Under the pieces are notes generated by a model that did no database searches, had not been told where the DNA came from, and saw nothing but the letters and a program-made list of their open reading frames with translations. The translations under genes were made by a program, and so were the position numbers. From NCBI RefSeq assembly GCF_009909145.1, contig NZ_JAAAPJ010000018.1, forward strand, positions 124,001 through 188,000: a stretch of 64,000 nucleotides of DNA. The letters are read 5' to 3'. Below are positions 25,301 to 33,708 of this stretch, one piece after another (the first letter of the stretch is position 1; the number at the start of each line of letters is the position of its first letter). The DNA comes from Corallococcus silvisoli (GTDB lineage: Bacteria; Myxococcota; Myxococcia; Myxococcales; Myxococcaceae).

Positions 25301-26148
25301 GGCGTGGCACCTGGAGCATCCGGCGGCGGTCCGAAGGACTCCACCGGGTGCTCCAGCATCTCGCGCAGCGTGTTGGCGATGACGCCCGCGTGGTAGCCGT
25401 CGATGAAGCGGTGGTCGAAGGACGCGTTGATGTTCATCACGCGGCCGGGCACCACCCTCCCCTCCTCCACCACCGCCACCTCCCGGATCGAACCGGGCGC
25501 GAGGAACACCGGCACGCGGGTGAAGGGCGCCAGCGGCAGGTACGCCGTGTCCAGCCCCAGCGCGCCCACGTCCACCACGACCGCGCCGCCGAACGGATCC
25601 CGGGGCAGCCCTATCCACGACGGGTCCACGTTCAGCGTGTACGTGAGGAACGACATGAGCCCGGTGAAGCGCTGCAGCAGCAGGTTCGGCACGCGCTCCA
25701 GCAGGCGGCGGCCCTGCTCCATCCGGGGGTCGCGGCCTCCGCGCGCACGCGCCACCGCGGCCTCCACCTCCAGCGCGAGCTCCCGCACGGGCTTCTGGTC
25801 CACGTCCTCGATCCGCACGGGCGTGGGGCCCGCCCCGTCCTCCTCCCGCCCGGGGAGGACCCCGCACACGGTGATGCGCTGGCGCAGGTAGATGCGCTGG
25901 TAGCGCAGGAGCGCGTTGGCGTCCGGGCACCGGCGCAGCGCTTCCCCCGTGGCCTTGAGGACCAGGTGCGTCGTGGTGAGCCGCACGCCGGTGCGCTGGC
26001 GGAAGGCCTCCAGGTATTCGAGCGCCGCGTCCATCCGCACCGTCAGCGTGCCGTAGACGGTGGGGTCGTACGCGGTCGTCCAGCTGCCGATGGCGAGCTT
26101 GCGGAAGCTCGACACGTCACGCTTCGGCTTCAGCTCCAGGTGCGCCAT
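25297..26148 (-). CDS. Stand-alone 2-oxoacid dehydrogenase acyltransferase-type catalytic domain
   Basis: The 283-residue protein aligns in style with the E2 catalytic domain. The key segment is NASFDHRFIDGYHAG, containing the active-site His and Asp (DHRxxDG). Earlier segments such as TTTHLVLKATGEALRRCPDAN and NINASFDHR match the CoA-acetyltransferase fold. There is no lipoyl domain and no peripheral subunit-binding domain, so it cannot act as a normal E2 core. It may acylate a different acceptor. No E1 or E3 gene adjoins. It is convergent with htpX. Confidence 0.8.
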   Translation of the reverse strand: MAHLELKPKRDVSSFRKLAIGSWTTAYDPTVYGTLTVRMDAALEYLEAFRQRTGVRLTTTHLVLKATGEALRRCPDANALLRYQRIYLRQRITVCGVLPGREEDGAGPTPVRIEDVDQKPVRELALEVEAAVARARGGRDPRMEQGRRLLERVPNLLLQRFTGLMSFLTYTLNVDPSWIGLPRDPFGGAVVVDVGALGLDTAYLPLAPFTRVPVFLAPGSIREVAVVEEGRVVPGRVMNINASFDHRFIDGYHAGVIANTLREMLEHPVESFGPPPDAPGATP

Positions 26149-26323
26149 GCCCCCCAGCGTGCACCAGGATGGCCCTCATGGGGGACGGAAAGCAGGCGGG
26201 CGGCTGCGCCGGGCCGGCGCGGTGGGCGGGGCCCGGCGGGTCGCCTGCCAGTGAAGCCTTGACGCGCCATGTCCGGGCGGTAGGCTGCCCCGCTTTTTGC
26301 ATCCTTCTGTGGAGGTCGTTCCC

Positions 26324-27397
26324 TTGCTGTTTGCACTCATCCTCGTATCGGTCGGGTTCGCGGTGACGCTCGGCCTGCTGCTCTTCAGAGACACGAGCGG
26401 CACCGGCGCCAACGCCGGCCGGCCCTCGCTTTCGACGTCCTCGTCGCCCTCCGTCCGGGGCGAGCTGGAATCGGAGACCAAGGCGCGCGCGAAGGCGGAA
26501 TCGGAGGTCCAGCGCAAGCAGAAGGAGCTGGACGAACAGCGCGCGCAGCTCCAGGAGGTCAAGGAGCAGCTCAAGCAGGCCAAGCGCAAACTCTTCGAGC
26601 AGAAGGAAGGCGACAAGGGCTCCAACGACCTGGTGAAGGCCCGCGCCGAGGTGGAGCGCAACGCCAGCGTCCAGTTGGAGCAGACCCGCTCGGAGCTGGC
26701 GCAGGCCCTGACGGAGAACGCCCGGCTGCGCGCGGACAGCGAGTCGCGCGGTGGCGCCCGTCGCCGTGAGGCCCCCGCCGCCGCCCCGGCGCAGACGCCC
26801 GCCGCCGCCCCCGCCGCCCCGGCCGAGCAGATCGCCGCGCCCGCGAGCGAGCCCGTGGTGAGCGCGGCGGTGTCGGTGACGCCCGTCCCCGTGGCCCCGG
26901 CGGAGCCCGTGCGCCGCTACCGCGAGCTGAACGACGCGGACCGCGAGAAGATGGACCGCCTGGAGCAGGCGGCGAACAAGGACCGCGCCCGCGCCGTGGA
27001 GCTGGAGAAGGACCTGCGCCGGGTGAAGGGCCGCGCCGACACGCAGGCGCGCATCCTGGCCGTGACCAAGTCCGAGGCCGACCTGGGCAAGGACAAGTAC
27101 AAGGCGCTGGAGAAGCGCCTCAACCGGACGCTGCTGGAGCGCGACCTGCTTCGCCGGGCCATCAAGGACCTGGAGAAGAAGACGGGCATGCTCGCCGAGC
27201 GCACGGAGCTGACGCCGGACGAGGTCGCCGCCAGCGACCAGCGCAGCGACGAGATGGCCCGCGTCCGCGCGGAGGCGGAGGCCCGCGCCGCCGCCCCGGC
27301 CACGCCGACCGAGTCCGCGCCCTCCGAGACGGCCGCCGCCCCGGCGTCCGCCGAGGCCGAGGCGAAGCCCTCCGAGGCCTCTTCGTCCAACGCCTGA
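26324..27397 (+). CDS. Membrane-anchored coiled-coil protein, TTG start
   Basis: I do not recognise the family. One transmembrane helix opens the protein (FALILVSVGFAVTLGLLLF), followed by a Ser/Thr-rich linker. A charged coiled coil runs over about residues 50-140 (KELDEQRAQLQEVKEQLKQA), then an Ala/Pro-rich linker, a second coil (about 205-310) and an Ala/Glu-rich tail. The TTG at 26324 is preferred because GGAGG sits 8 bp upstream; earlier in-frame TTG (26297) and GTG (26309) codons have no such site. A structural or scaffolding role at the inner membrane is inferred only from this layout. It ends at a strong stem-loop shared with the convergent Kelch gene. Confidence 0.7.
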   Translation: MLFALILVSVGFAVTLGLLLFRDTSGTGANAGRPSLSTSSSPSVRGELESETKARAKAESEVQRKQKELDEQRAQLQEVKEQLKQAKRKLFEQKEGDKGSNDLVKARAEVERNASVQLEQTRSELAQALTENARLRADSESRGGARRREAPAAAPAQTPAAAPAAPAEQIAAPASEPVVSAAVSVTPVPVAPAEPVRRYRELNDADREKMDRLEQAANKDRARAVELEKDLRRVKGRADTQARILAVTKSEADLGKDKYKALEKRLNRTLLERDLLRRAIKDLEKKTGMLAERTELTPDEVAASDQRSDEMARVRAEAEARAAAPATPTESAPSETAAAPASAEAEAKPSEASSSNA

Positions 27398-27412
27398 GCC
27401 GCGCTCCCGCGT

Positions 27413-27465
27413 GAAACACCGAGGCCCCGCCGTCCCCTCTCCGGGACGCGGGGCCTCCGTGTTTC
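27413..27465. terminator. Bidirectional terminator-like stem-loop between convergent genes
   Basis: A long inverted repeat runs from GAAACAC (27413-27419) to GTGTTTC (27459-27465), with GAGGCCCCGC and GCGGGGCCTC pairing inside and only small bulges. It lies between the coiled-coil gene and the convergent Kelch lipoprotein gene. There is no long T-run, but the A/T ends of the stem serve either direction. Confidence 0.75.
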
Positions 27466-27480
27466 TCGCGCCGCCCCATT

Positions 27481-28998
27481 TCAGTCGCGAGGCGGAGGCA
27501 TCATCACCAGAGCCTCGACGGGGGCACGGATCTCCTCGGTGCTGTCGTCCACGCCGCCCACCACCAGCACGGAGCCATCCGGGAGCGCCGAGCACGTGTG
27601 CCACGCGTGAGGCTGCGGCAGCAGCTTCAGGCCCAGCACGGTGGGCCGCGCGCCCGGATGCGGGGTGATCAACTCCGCCCAGGCCGTCGCGGACGTCGCG
27701 CCGGAGTCCGTCCCCCGCCCGCCCAGCACCATCACCCGACCGTCCGGCAGCGACACCGCGCACGGTTGGCTCCGGGGCAGCAGCGAGGGGCCGTCACTCA
27801 CGGTCCTCACGTCCTCCAGGAGCTCGGAGGCCCCCACCGCCCGCGCGCCCCGGGCCGGGTCCACACCGTCGAAGCCGCCCATCAGCAACGGGCGCGGGGA
27901 TTCCTCCGGCCGCCCCAGCACCGCCACGGTCGCGCCCACCCGAGGCACCCGCAGCCTTGGCGGCACGTGGGCCAGCCACTGGAGGTCCGTTCCGGCGAAC
28001 CCGACGGCCAGCACCTCCGGGACAGGCCCTGCCATGTCCGCGCCGCCCGCGACCAGGAAGGTCCTCCCGTCCTCCAGCACGGTCAGCGACGTGTCGACAC
28101 GCCGCACCTCTCCGGCCACGTCGACGAAGCGACCCGAGGCCATGTCGAAGGCTTCCGCCGTGAACACCGGGCTCCCATCCGCCGTGCGTCCGCCCACCAG
28201 CAGCACGTGCCCGTCCACGTCCACCGCCGCCGCGTGCTGGTAGCGCGCCACCTTCGGCGCGAGCTCGCTCACGGTGCCCGCCCCCAGGTCCACGAAGCGC
28301 GACGTGCGCTGCAGCGACACCGGGGCGAACGACTCCGCGCCTCCCGTCAGCAGCACCTTGCCATCTGGCAGCAGCGACGCCGTGTGGAACGCCCTCGGCC
28401 CCACGTCGGGCCCGGGCAGGAACGTCCCGTCCGCCGGATCGAACACCTCCGTGGACCCAGACACCGGCCGCGCCCCATCCACCCGGGGCGCGAAGCCCCC
28501 GGCGATCAACACCCGTCCGTCCGGCAGCGTCGTGGCCGTGTGCCCGGCGCGCACCTCCGCGGGCACCGAGCACGTGCCGGGGCTCGACGCCAGGTTCACG
28601 GGCACGAAGGCCCCCAGCCGCCGCAGGAACACGCGCACCGGCGCGGCCTGCCCCTCCGCCACGTCGAAGGGCCTGGAGCGCCCCAGCGACACCAGCTGCC
28701 CGCCCTGATCCGGGGCGCCCGCGTAGGCGCGCACCTCCAACACCCGGGCATGGCCCGCCGGCAGGGCCGGCACGTCCTCACCCGTCCAGTCCACCGTCGA
28801 CACCCGCTCGAGGGGCGCGTCGAGCCCCGGGCCCGTCACGCGGAAGCGCAGGTGCGTCGCGCCCTCCAGGGGCGGCGTCCCGGCGCAGGCCACCGTGATG
28901 AGGTCCAGGGAGGGACGGACCTCCTTCTGCCCGCAGGCAGGGACCAGGGCCAGGAGGGAGGCGGCCAGGAGCGTGGAGCGGACGAAGCGCGGAGCCAT
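27481..28998 (-). CDS. Kelch-repeat lipoprotein
   Basis: A 505-residue protein with a lipoprotein signal (LLAASLLALVPAC, lipidated Cys at about 22). An N-terminal Ig-like or beta domain is followed by about six Kelch-type blades, recognisable by repeated H-x-A-x-x-L-P-D-G-R/K-V-L-x-x-G-G units (e.g. HTATTLPDGRVLIAGG, HTASLLPDGKVLLTGG). These fold into a beta-propeller, normally a protein- or glycan-binding module. It likely faces the periplasm or cell surface. Divergent from the histidine kinase gene; no enzyme residues are seen. Confidence 0.85.
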   Translation of the reverse strand: MAPRFVRSTLLAASLLALVPACGQKEVRPSLDLITVACAGTPPLEGATHLRFRVTGPGLDAPLERVSTVDWTGEDVPALPAGHARVLEVRAYAGAPDQGGQLVSLGRSRPFDVAEGQAAPVRVFLRRLGAFVPVNLASSPGTCSVPAEVRAGHTATTLPDGRVLIAGGFAPRVDGARPVSGSTEVFDPADGTFLPGPDVGPRAFHTASLLPDGKVLLTGGAESFAPVSLQRTSRFVDLGAGTVSELAPKVARYQHAAAVDVDGHVLLVGGRTADGSPVFTAEAFDMASGRFVDVAGEVRRVDTSLTVLEDGRTFLVAGGADMAGPVPEVLAVGFAGTDLQWLAHVPPRLRVPRVGATVAVLGRPEESPRPLLMGGFDGVDPARGARAVGASELLEDVRTVSDGPSLLPRSQPCAVSLPDGRVMVLGGRGTDSGATSATAWAELITPHPGARPTVLGLKLLPQPHAWHTCSALPDGSVLVVGGVDDSTEEIRAPVEALVMMPPPRD

Positions 28999-29128
28999 GG
29001 GCGGACGCTACCAGCCCCCTCCCCGGAAGGGCGGAGTCTGGACGGCCGGGCGGGGCGGAAGCAGGCGTGCCGGCGGGGATTGCGCTGTAATGCACCCGCC
29101 CCAGGACGTATGTCCTGTCCCCTCCGCC

Positions 29129-30670
29129 ATGAAGCTCTCGCTCGCCACCCGCATCTTCCTGGGCTACGCGCTGGTGCTGCTGACGTTCGGGACGGTGTCC
29201 CTCTTCAGCGTGGCGGAGCTGCACCGCAACCGGTTGGAGATCCGGCTCGTCAGCCAGGGCTACCTCCAGCTGTCCCAGGACGCCGCGGCGCTGGAGACCT
29301 TCCAGACCAGCCAGGAGAAGGACACCGAACGGGTCCTGGAGCAGAACAGCGTGGAGACGCGCCGCGCGCTCATCCGGCTGGCGAGCCTCTACTACGCGCC
29401 CCAGATGGCCCAGCGGCTGGAGGCCGCCCGCGGCAAGGCCCGCGAGGTGCTCACCTTCGCCCCTGGCGGCGAGGTGCCCTTCGTGATGGAGCTGGACTCT
29501 CGCTTCGCGGAGCTGTCGCGCAACTCCCAGGCCTACGGCCGCGCGGTGGAGGCCGTGTTCACCGCGCTCTCCTCCGAATCCCCCGAGAGCCAGGACGTGG
29601 CGCGCGCCACCGCCGAGCTGCGGCAGCTGGAGAGCGCCATTGGCCGGGAGCTGCGCGTGCTGCGCGCCACGCTGGGCAACCGCATCCGCGAGCGCGTGGA
29701 TGGCGCCGAGGAGCGCGAGCGCCGCACCGGGCTCACCATCATCGCGCTGTCCATCATGGCCATTGGCGTGGGCGTGGGCGTCACCGCGTGGAGCGCCCGC
29801 ACGCTGCGCCCGGTGCGCACCCTCATCGAGGGCGTGTCCCGCATTGGCCGGGGTGACTACTCCGCCCAGCTGGGCGTGCGCGGCGAGGACGAGGTCGCCT
29901 TGCTCGCGCGCGAGTTCGACCAGATGGCCCGCTCGCTCCAGGCGCGCGAGGCGCAGCTCAAGTCCCAGGCCGAGGCGCTGATGCGCGCCGAACAGCTGGC
30001 CGCCGTGGGCCGCATCTCCGCGCAGATCGTCCACGAGGTGCGCAACCCGCTGTCCTCCATTGGCCTCAACGTGGAGCTGCTCCAGGACGCCGTGGACAGC
30101 GCGGCGTTCGACTCCGCCGACACCGCCGCCGAGGCGCGGGAGCTGCTCTCCGCCGTCACCCACGAGGTGGACCGCCTCACCGACGTCACCGAACAGTACC
30201 TGCGCATGGCCCGCCCGGCCCGGCCGGACCTGGAGCCCGAGGACATCATCGCGGTGCTCGACGGCGTGCTCGACTTCACCCGCGAGGAGCTGGTGCGCGC
30301 GGGCGTGGAGGTGGTGCGCGACTTCGCGCCCGACACGCCCCGGGTGCTCGCGGACCAGGGCCAGCTGCGGCAGGTGTTCCTCAACCTCCTGCGCAACAGC
30401 CGGGAGGCCATGCCCACCGGAGGCAGGCTCACCGTGGCCACCGCGCCGCGCGACGCCGACGTGGAGGTCACCGTGCGCGACACCGGCGACGGCATGACGG
30501 AGGAGGTCCGCCGCCACCTCTTCGAGCCCTTCTTCACCACCAAGGAGGGCGGCACGGGCCTGGGGCTCGCGGTGAGCCAACAAATCCTCCAGGCCCACGG
30601 GGGCTCGCTCTCCTGCCAGAGTATTCCCGGCCAGGGGACGACCTTCGTGTTAAGGCTTCCCCGCGCATGA
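29129..30670 (+). CDS. Membrane sensor histidine kinase
   Basis: From the ATG at 29129 the product has 513 residues. An N-terminal helix (FLGYALVLLTFGTVSLF), a helical periplasmic domain of about 170 residues and a second helix (IIALSIMAIGVGVGV) precede a HAMP domain. The dimerisation box is IVHEVRNPLSS with His302 as phospho-acceptor, NtrB-like in style. The ATPase has the N box (FLNLLRNSREAM), DTGDGM and GGTGLGLAV. No response regulator gene adjoins, so it is an orphan. The stop overlaps the ATG of the M16 protease gene by 4 bp. Confidence 0.92.
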   Translation: MKLSLATRIFLGYALVLLTFGTVSLFSVAELHRNRLEIRLVSQGYLQLSQDAAALETFQTSQEKDTERVLEQNSVETRRALIRLASLYYAPQMAQRLEAARGKAREVLTFAPGGEVPFVMELDSRFAELSRNSQAYGRAVEAVFTALSSESPESQDVARATAELRQLESAIGRELRVLRATLGNRIRERVDGAEERERRTGLTIIALSIMAIGVGVGVTAWSARTLRPVRTLIEGVSRIGRGDYSAQLGVRGEDEVALLAREFDQMARSLQAREAQLKSQAEALMRAEQLAAVGRISAQIVHEVRNPLSSIGLNVELLQDAVDSAAFDSADTAAEARELLSAVTHEVDRLTDVTEQYLRMARPARPDLEPEDIIAVLDGVLDFTREELVRAGVEVVRDFAPDTPRVLADQGQLRQVFLNLLRNSREAMPTGGRLTVATAPRDADVEVTVRDTGDGMTEEVRRHLFEPFFTTKEGGTGLGLAVSQQILQAHGGSLSCQSIPGQGTTFVLRLPRA

Positions 30671-31986
30671 GCTTTACACCGTACCGGGACGTGCTGCCCT
30701 CCGGGCTGCGCGTCGTCACCGTCGAAACGCCCCACCTGCACACCGCCCTCCTGGCCGTCTACGTGCGGACCGGCAGCCGCCACGAAACGGTGGAGAACAA
30801 CGGCGTCAGCCACTTCCTGGAGCACCTCTTCTTCCGGGGGAGCGAGGGCTGGCCGGACACGGTGAAGATGAACGCGGCGGTGGAGGAGGTGGGCGGCAAC
30901 CTCAACGGCGCCACCACCCGCGACCACGGCTACTACTACACCCCGCTGCACCCGGCCCACCTGCGCGTGGGCCTGGACGTCATCGGCGACATGCTCACCC
31001 GCCCCCGCCTCACCGACATGGAGGTGGAGCGGCAGATCATCCTGGAGGAGATGCTCGACGAGGTGGACGACAAGGGGCGCGACATCGACCTGGACAACCT
31101 GTCCAAGCGCCTGCTGTTCCCCGGCCACCCGCTGGCCTTGAAGATCGCCGGCACCCGCGAGTCCGTGCAGGCCCTTACCCACGCCCAGGTGCTCGAACAC
31201 TTCGCCCGGCACTACGTGGCCGGCAACCTGGTGGTGTCCGCCGCGGGCAGCGTGAAGCACTCGGAGGTGCTGGCGCTGGCCGAGCGCGCCTTCGCCCACC
31301 TGCCCCAGGGCGTCGCCTCCACGGAGAGCGCGCCCCCCGCCCTGGGCCCCGGCCCGCACTTCCACTTCGTCTCGCATGACGAGTCGCAGACGGAGTTCAA
31401 GCTCACCTTCCGCGCCGTGCCGGAGCAGCACGAGGACTTCCCCGCGCTCCAGATCCTCCGGCGCCTGCTGGACGACGGGCTGTCGTCGCGGCTGCCCTTT
31501 GAGATCGTGGAGAAGCGAGGCCTGGCCTACTCCGTCCAGGCCGGGCTGGACACGTACCACGACATCAGCCTCTTCGAGATTGAAGCGGCCAGCGCGCCGG
31601 AGAAGGCGTCGCTGGTGGTGGCCGAGGCGCTGCGCGTCCTCTCCGCGCTCTGCGAGGAGGAGGCGAGCGAGGAGGAGCTGAACCGCGCCAAGCGCCGCCA
31701 CCGCATGCTGCTGGAGTTCTCGCAGGACTCGCCGGGTGAGCTGGCCGGGTGGTTCGGCGGCGTGGAGCTGTTCCGCACGCCGGAGACGTTCAGCCACCGC
31801 GCGGATCAGGTGGACCGCCAGACGGCCGCGAGGGTGCGGGAGGTGGCCCGTCGCTACTTCACCCGCGAGAACCTGCTCGTCGTGGCGGTGGGCCAGCGCA
31901 AGGGCCTCAAGGCGCTGGAGCAGGTGGTGGCGGACGCGGAGGGCCTTCCCTCCTCCGCGGGGGTCAGCGCCGGCCGCCGCGGATGA
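30667..31986 (+). CDS. M16 family zinc metallopeptidase
   Basis: The 439-residue protein has the inverted zinc motif HxxEH as HFLEH (H49, E52, H53), with the distal ligand Glu in the RQIILEEMLDEVDDK helix about 75 residues later. The C-terminal homologous half (RRLLDDGLSSRLPFEIVEKRG... region) holds the substrate-gripping R/Y residues. Length fits processing-peptidase-like M16B proteins. No signal peptide is present, so it is likely cytoplasmic. Translational overlap with the histidine kinase gene implies co-production. The 3' end overlaps the convergent TPR gene by 23 bp. Confidence 0.92.
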   Translation: MSFTPYRDVLPSGLRVVTVETPHLHTALLAVYVRTGSRHETVENNGVSHFLEHLFFRGSEGWPDTVKMNAAVEEVGGNLNGATTRDHGYYYTPLHPAHLRVGLDVIGDMLTRPRLTDMEVERQIILEEMLDEVDDKGRDIDLDNLSKRLLFPGHPLALKIAGTRESVQALTHAQVLEHFARHYVAGNLVVSAAGSVKHSEVLALAERAFAHLPQGVASTESAPPALGPGPHFHFVSHDESQTEFKLTFRAVPEQHEDFPALQILRRLLDDGLSSRLPFEIVEKRGLAYSVQAGLDTYHDISLFEIEAASAPEKASLVVAEALRVLSALCEEEASEEELNRAKRRHRMLLEFSQDSPGELAGWFGGVELFRTPETFSHRADQVDRQTAARVREVARRYFTRENLLVVAVGQRKGLKALEQVVADAEGLPSSAGVSAGRRG

Positions 31987-33292
31987 TGAGGGGCCCCGTG
32001 GGGGCCTTCTTCTTCTGCGGTGTCGCCTTGTCGATGGCCTTCTGGATGCGCAGGTACTCGGGGTTCTGCGGCTCGCGCTTCAGGGCCTCGTCGATGAGCT
32101 TCCTGCCGCGCGGCAGCTGGGTTTCGAACTGCGCGTAGAGGTTCGCGAGCGCGGCCTTCTCCTCCACCGACGCCTCGCCCAGGCCCATCAGCCGCTCCAG
32201 GACGGTCTGCGCGTCCGGCTTGCGGCCCGCCTTCAGGTGCAGCCGCCACATGCGCGACAGCGCGGGCGAGAAGCCGGGCTCCGCCTTGAGGGCGAAGCGG
32301 TAGCTGTCCTCCGCGGCGCGGGCGTCGTCCTGGTCCTCCAGCACGCGGCCGCGCACGTACAGCGCGCGGGCCAGGCGCGGACGCAGGTGCAGCGCGCGGT
32401 CCACCAGCTGCTGGGCCTCCGACGCGCGGCCCTGGGCCCGGACGATCTCCGCCAGCCACGCCAGCGCCTCCGCGTTGTCCGCGTCATCCTCCAGCAGCTT
32501 CTTGAGGGCGCCCTCGGCCTCCGCCGGGCGGTTCAACGCCATCCACACCCGGGCCTTCATGGCCACGACGTCGGTGGTGTCCGCGTCGGCCGGGGGCACG
32601 GACTGGAGGTCCGCGTCCGCCAGGTCGGAGAAGCCGCTCATCAGGAAGTAGCGCGCGCGCAGGAGGCGGGCGGGCGTGAAGCTGGGCGAGGCCTGGAGCA
32701 CGCGGTCCATCAAGTTGGCCGCGAGCAGCTCCTCGCCCTTCATGAGCAATATCTCCGCCTCCACCGTCTTCGTCGCGGCGTCATCCGGGTTCTCCCGGAG
32801 GATGCGCTCCAGCGTGGTGAAGGCCTCGTCCGCGTGGCCCTGCCGGGCCTGGAGGCGGGCCAGGAACAGGATGTCGTCGTTGGTCAGCTTGCCCTCGTCC
32901 CTCAGGCTGACGAGCGTGGAGATGGCCTGGGCGCTCTGCCCCTCCCCCAGGTACAGGTCCGCCAGCTGCTTTTGGATGACGGGGTCGGTGCCGGGCAGGA
33001 GCCCCTCCGCCTGCTTGAGCGTGAGGATGGCCGCGCCTGGATTGCCGGCGCCCTGGTGGGCCTTCGCGAGGAGCAGCAGCGGCTCCACGCTCTCCGGCGC
33101 CGCGTTGGCGGCCTTCTGGAGCGCGGCGATGGCGCGGCTGTAGCTGCCCTGGGTCAGCGCCTCCCGGCCCTCGGACAGGGAGGATTGGACCTGGACGGCC
33201 TGCTTCTGGGCGGCCGCCGTCTCCGGGTCCTTGCAGGCAAGCGGAAGGAGCAGGACGAGCGTCCAGGGACGGGGCAAAAATCGAGGGGGCAT
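31964..33292 (-). CDS. TPR-repeat lipoprotein
   Basis: The 442-residue protein begins with a lipoprotein signal (LVLLLPLAC, lipidated Cys about residue 20). The rest is a run of about ten tetratricopeptide repeats, for example GSYSRAIAALQKAANAAPES and GNPGAAILTLKQAEGLLPG, ending in a basic tail. Such proteins scaffold complexes at the outer membrane or periplasm. It overlaps the end of the M16 protease gene on the other strand. I can assign architecture but not a specific process. Confidence 0.85.
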   Translation of the reverse strand: MPPRFLPRPWTLVLLLPLACKDPETAAAQKQAVQVQSSLSEGREALTQGSYSRAIAALQKAANAAPESVEPLLLLAKAHQGAGNPGAAILTLKQAEGLLPGTDPVIQKQLADLYLGEGQSAQAISTLVSLRDEGKLTNDDILFLARLQARQGHADEAFTTLERILRENPDDAATKTVEAEILLMKGEELLAANLMDRVLQASPSFTPARLLRARYFLMSGFSDLADADLQSVPPADADTTDVVAMKARVWMALNRPAEAEGALKKLLEDDADNAEALAWLAEIVRAQGRASEAQQLVDRALHLRPRLARALYVRGRVLEDQDDARAAEDSYRFALKAEPGFSPALSRMWRLHLKAGRKPDAQTVLERLMGLGEASVEEKAALANLYAQFETQLPRGRKLIDEALKREPQNPEYLRIQKAIDKATPQKKKAPTGPLIIRGGRR

Positions 33293-33332
33293 CGCTGAGG
33301 GACAGGGTAGCGGATGTTATCCTCCCCCGTCG

Positions 33333-33677
33333 ATGGACCCTTTCGTGCGACGCCTCGTGGAGAGGCTTCATGATCCCAGCCGGCCGCTGTCGCGGAACCG
33401 GCACTTCCACACGTTCGACACCCCCGAGGGTCGGATGGCGCTGAAGGTCTTCCGTCGGCTGCGCAGCCTCCAGCAGGACATCCTCGCCTGCCACCAGGAA
33501 GGCCGCCGCGCCCGCATCTCGCGTCAGGTCAGCCCGAACGGGGACCACCGCATCGAGCTGTGGATGGAGCGCGTCGCCGGACGCCGCGTGTCCATGCTCC
33601 AGCCCGCGGAGTATGAGCTGCTCGCCCGGCTGCCGGGCGTGCGGGACGCGCTGGAGGTCCTGGAAGAAGCCGCCTGA
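33333..33677 (+). CDS. Hypothetical protein (114 aa)
   Basis: A small, basic protein starting at the ATG at 33333 (MDPFVRRLVERLHDPSRPLS). It has a pattern of helices and strands without a recognised motif, signal peptide or membrane segment. SRNRHFHTFDTPEGRMALKVFRRLRSL is split by me into SRNRHFHTFDTPEGR and ALKVFRRLRSL as the most distinctive parts. It sits between two leftward genes and is divergent from the TPR lipoprotein by 40 bp. Coding character (third-position GC) looks normal for the window. Confidence 0.6.
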   Translation: MDPFVRRLVERLHDPSRPLSRNRHFHTFDTPEGRMALKVFRRLRSLQQDILACHQEGRRARISRQVSPNGDHRIELWMERVAGRRVSMLQPAEYELLARLPGVRDALEVLEEAA

Positions 33678-33708
33678 AGCGCCGCGCCCCAGCCCCGGGC
33701 GCCGAGGC

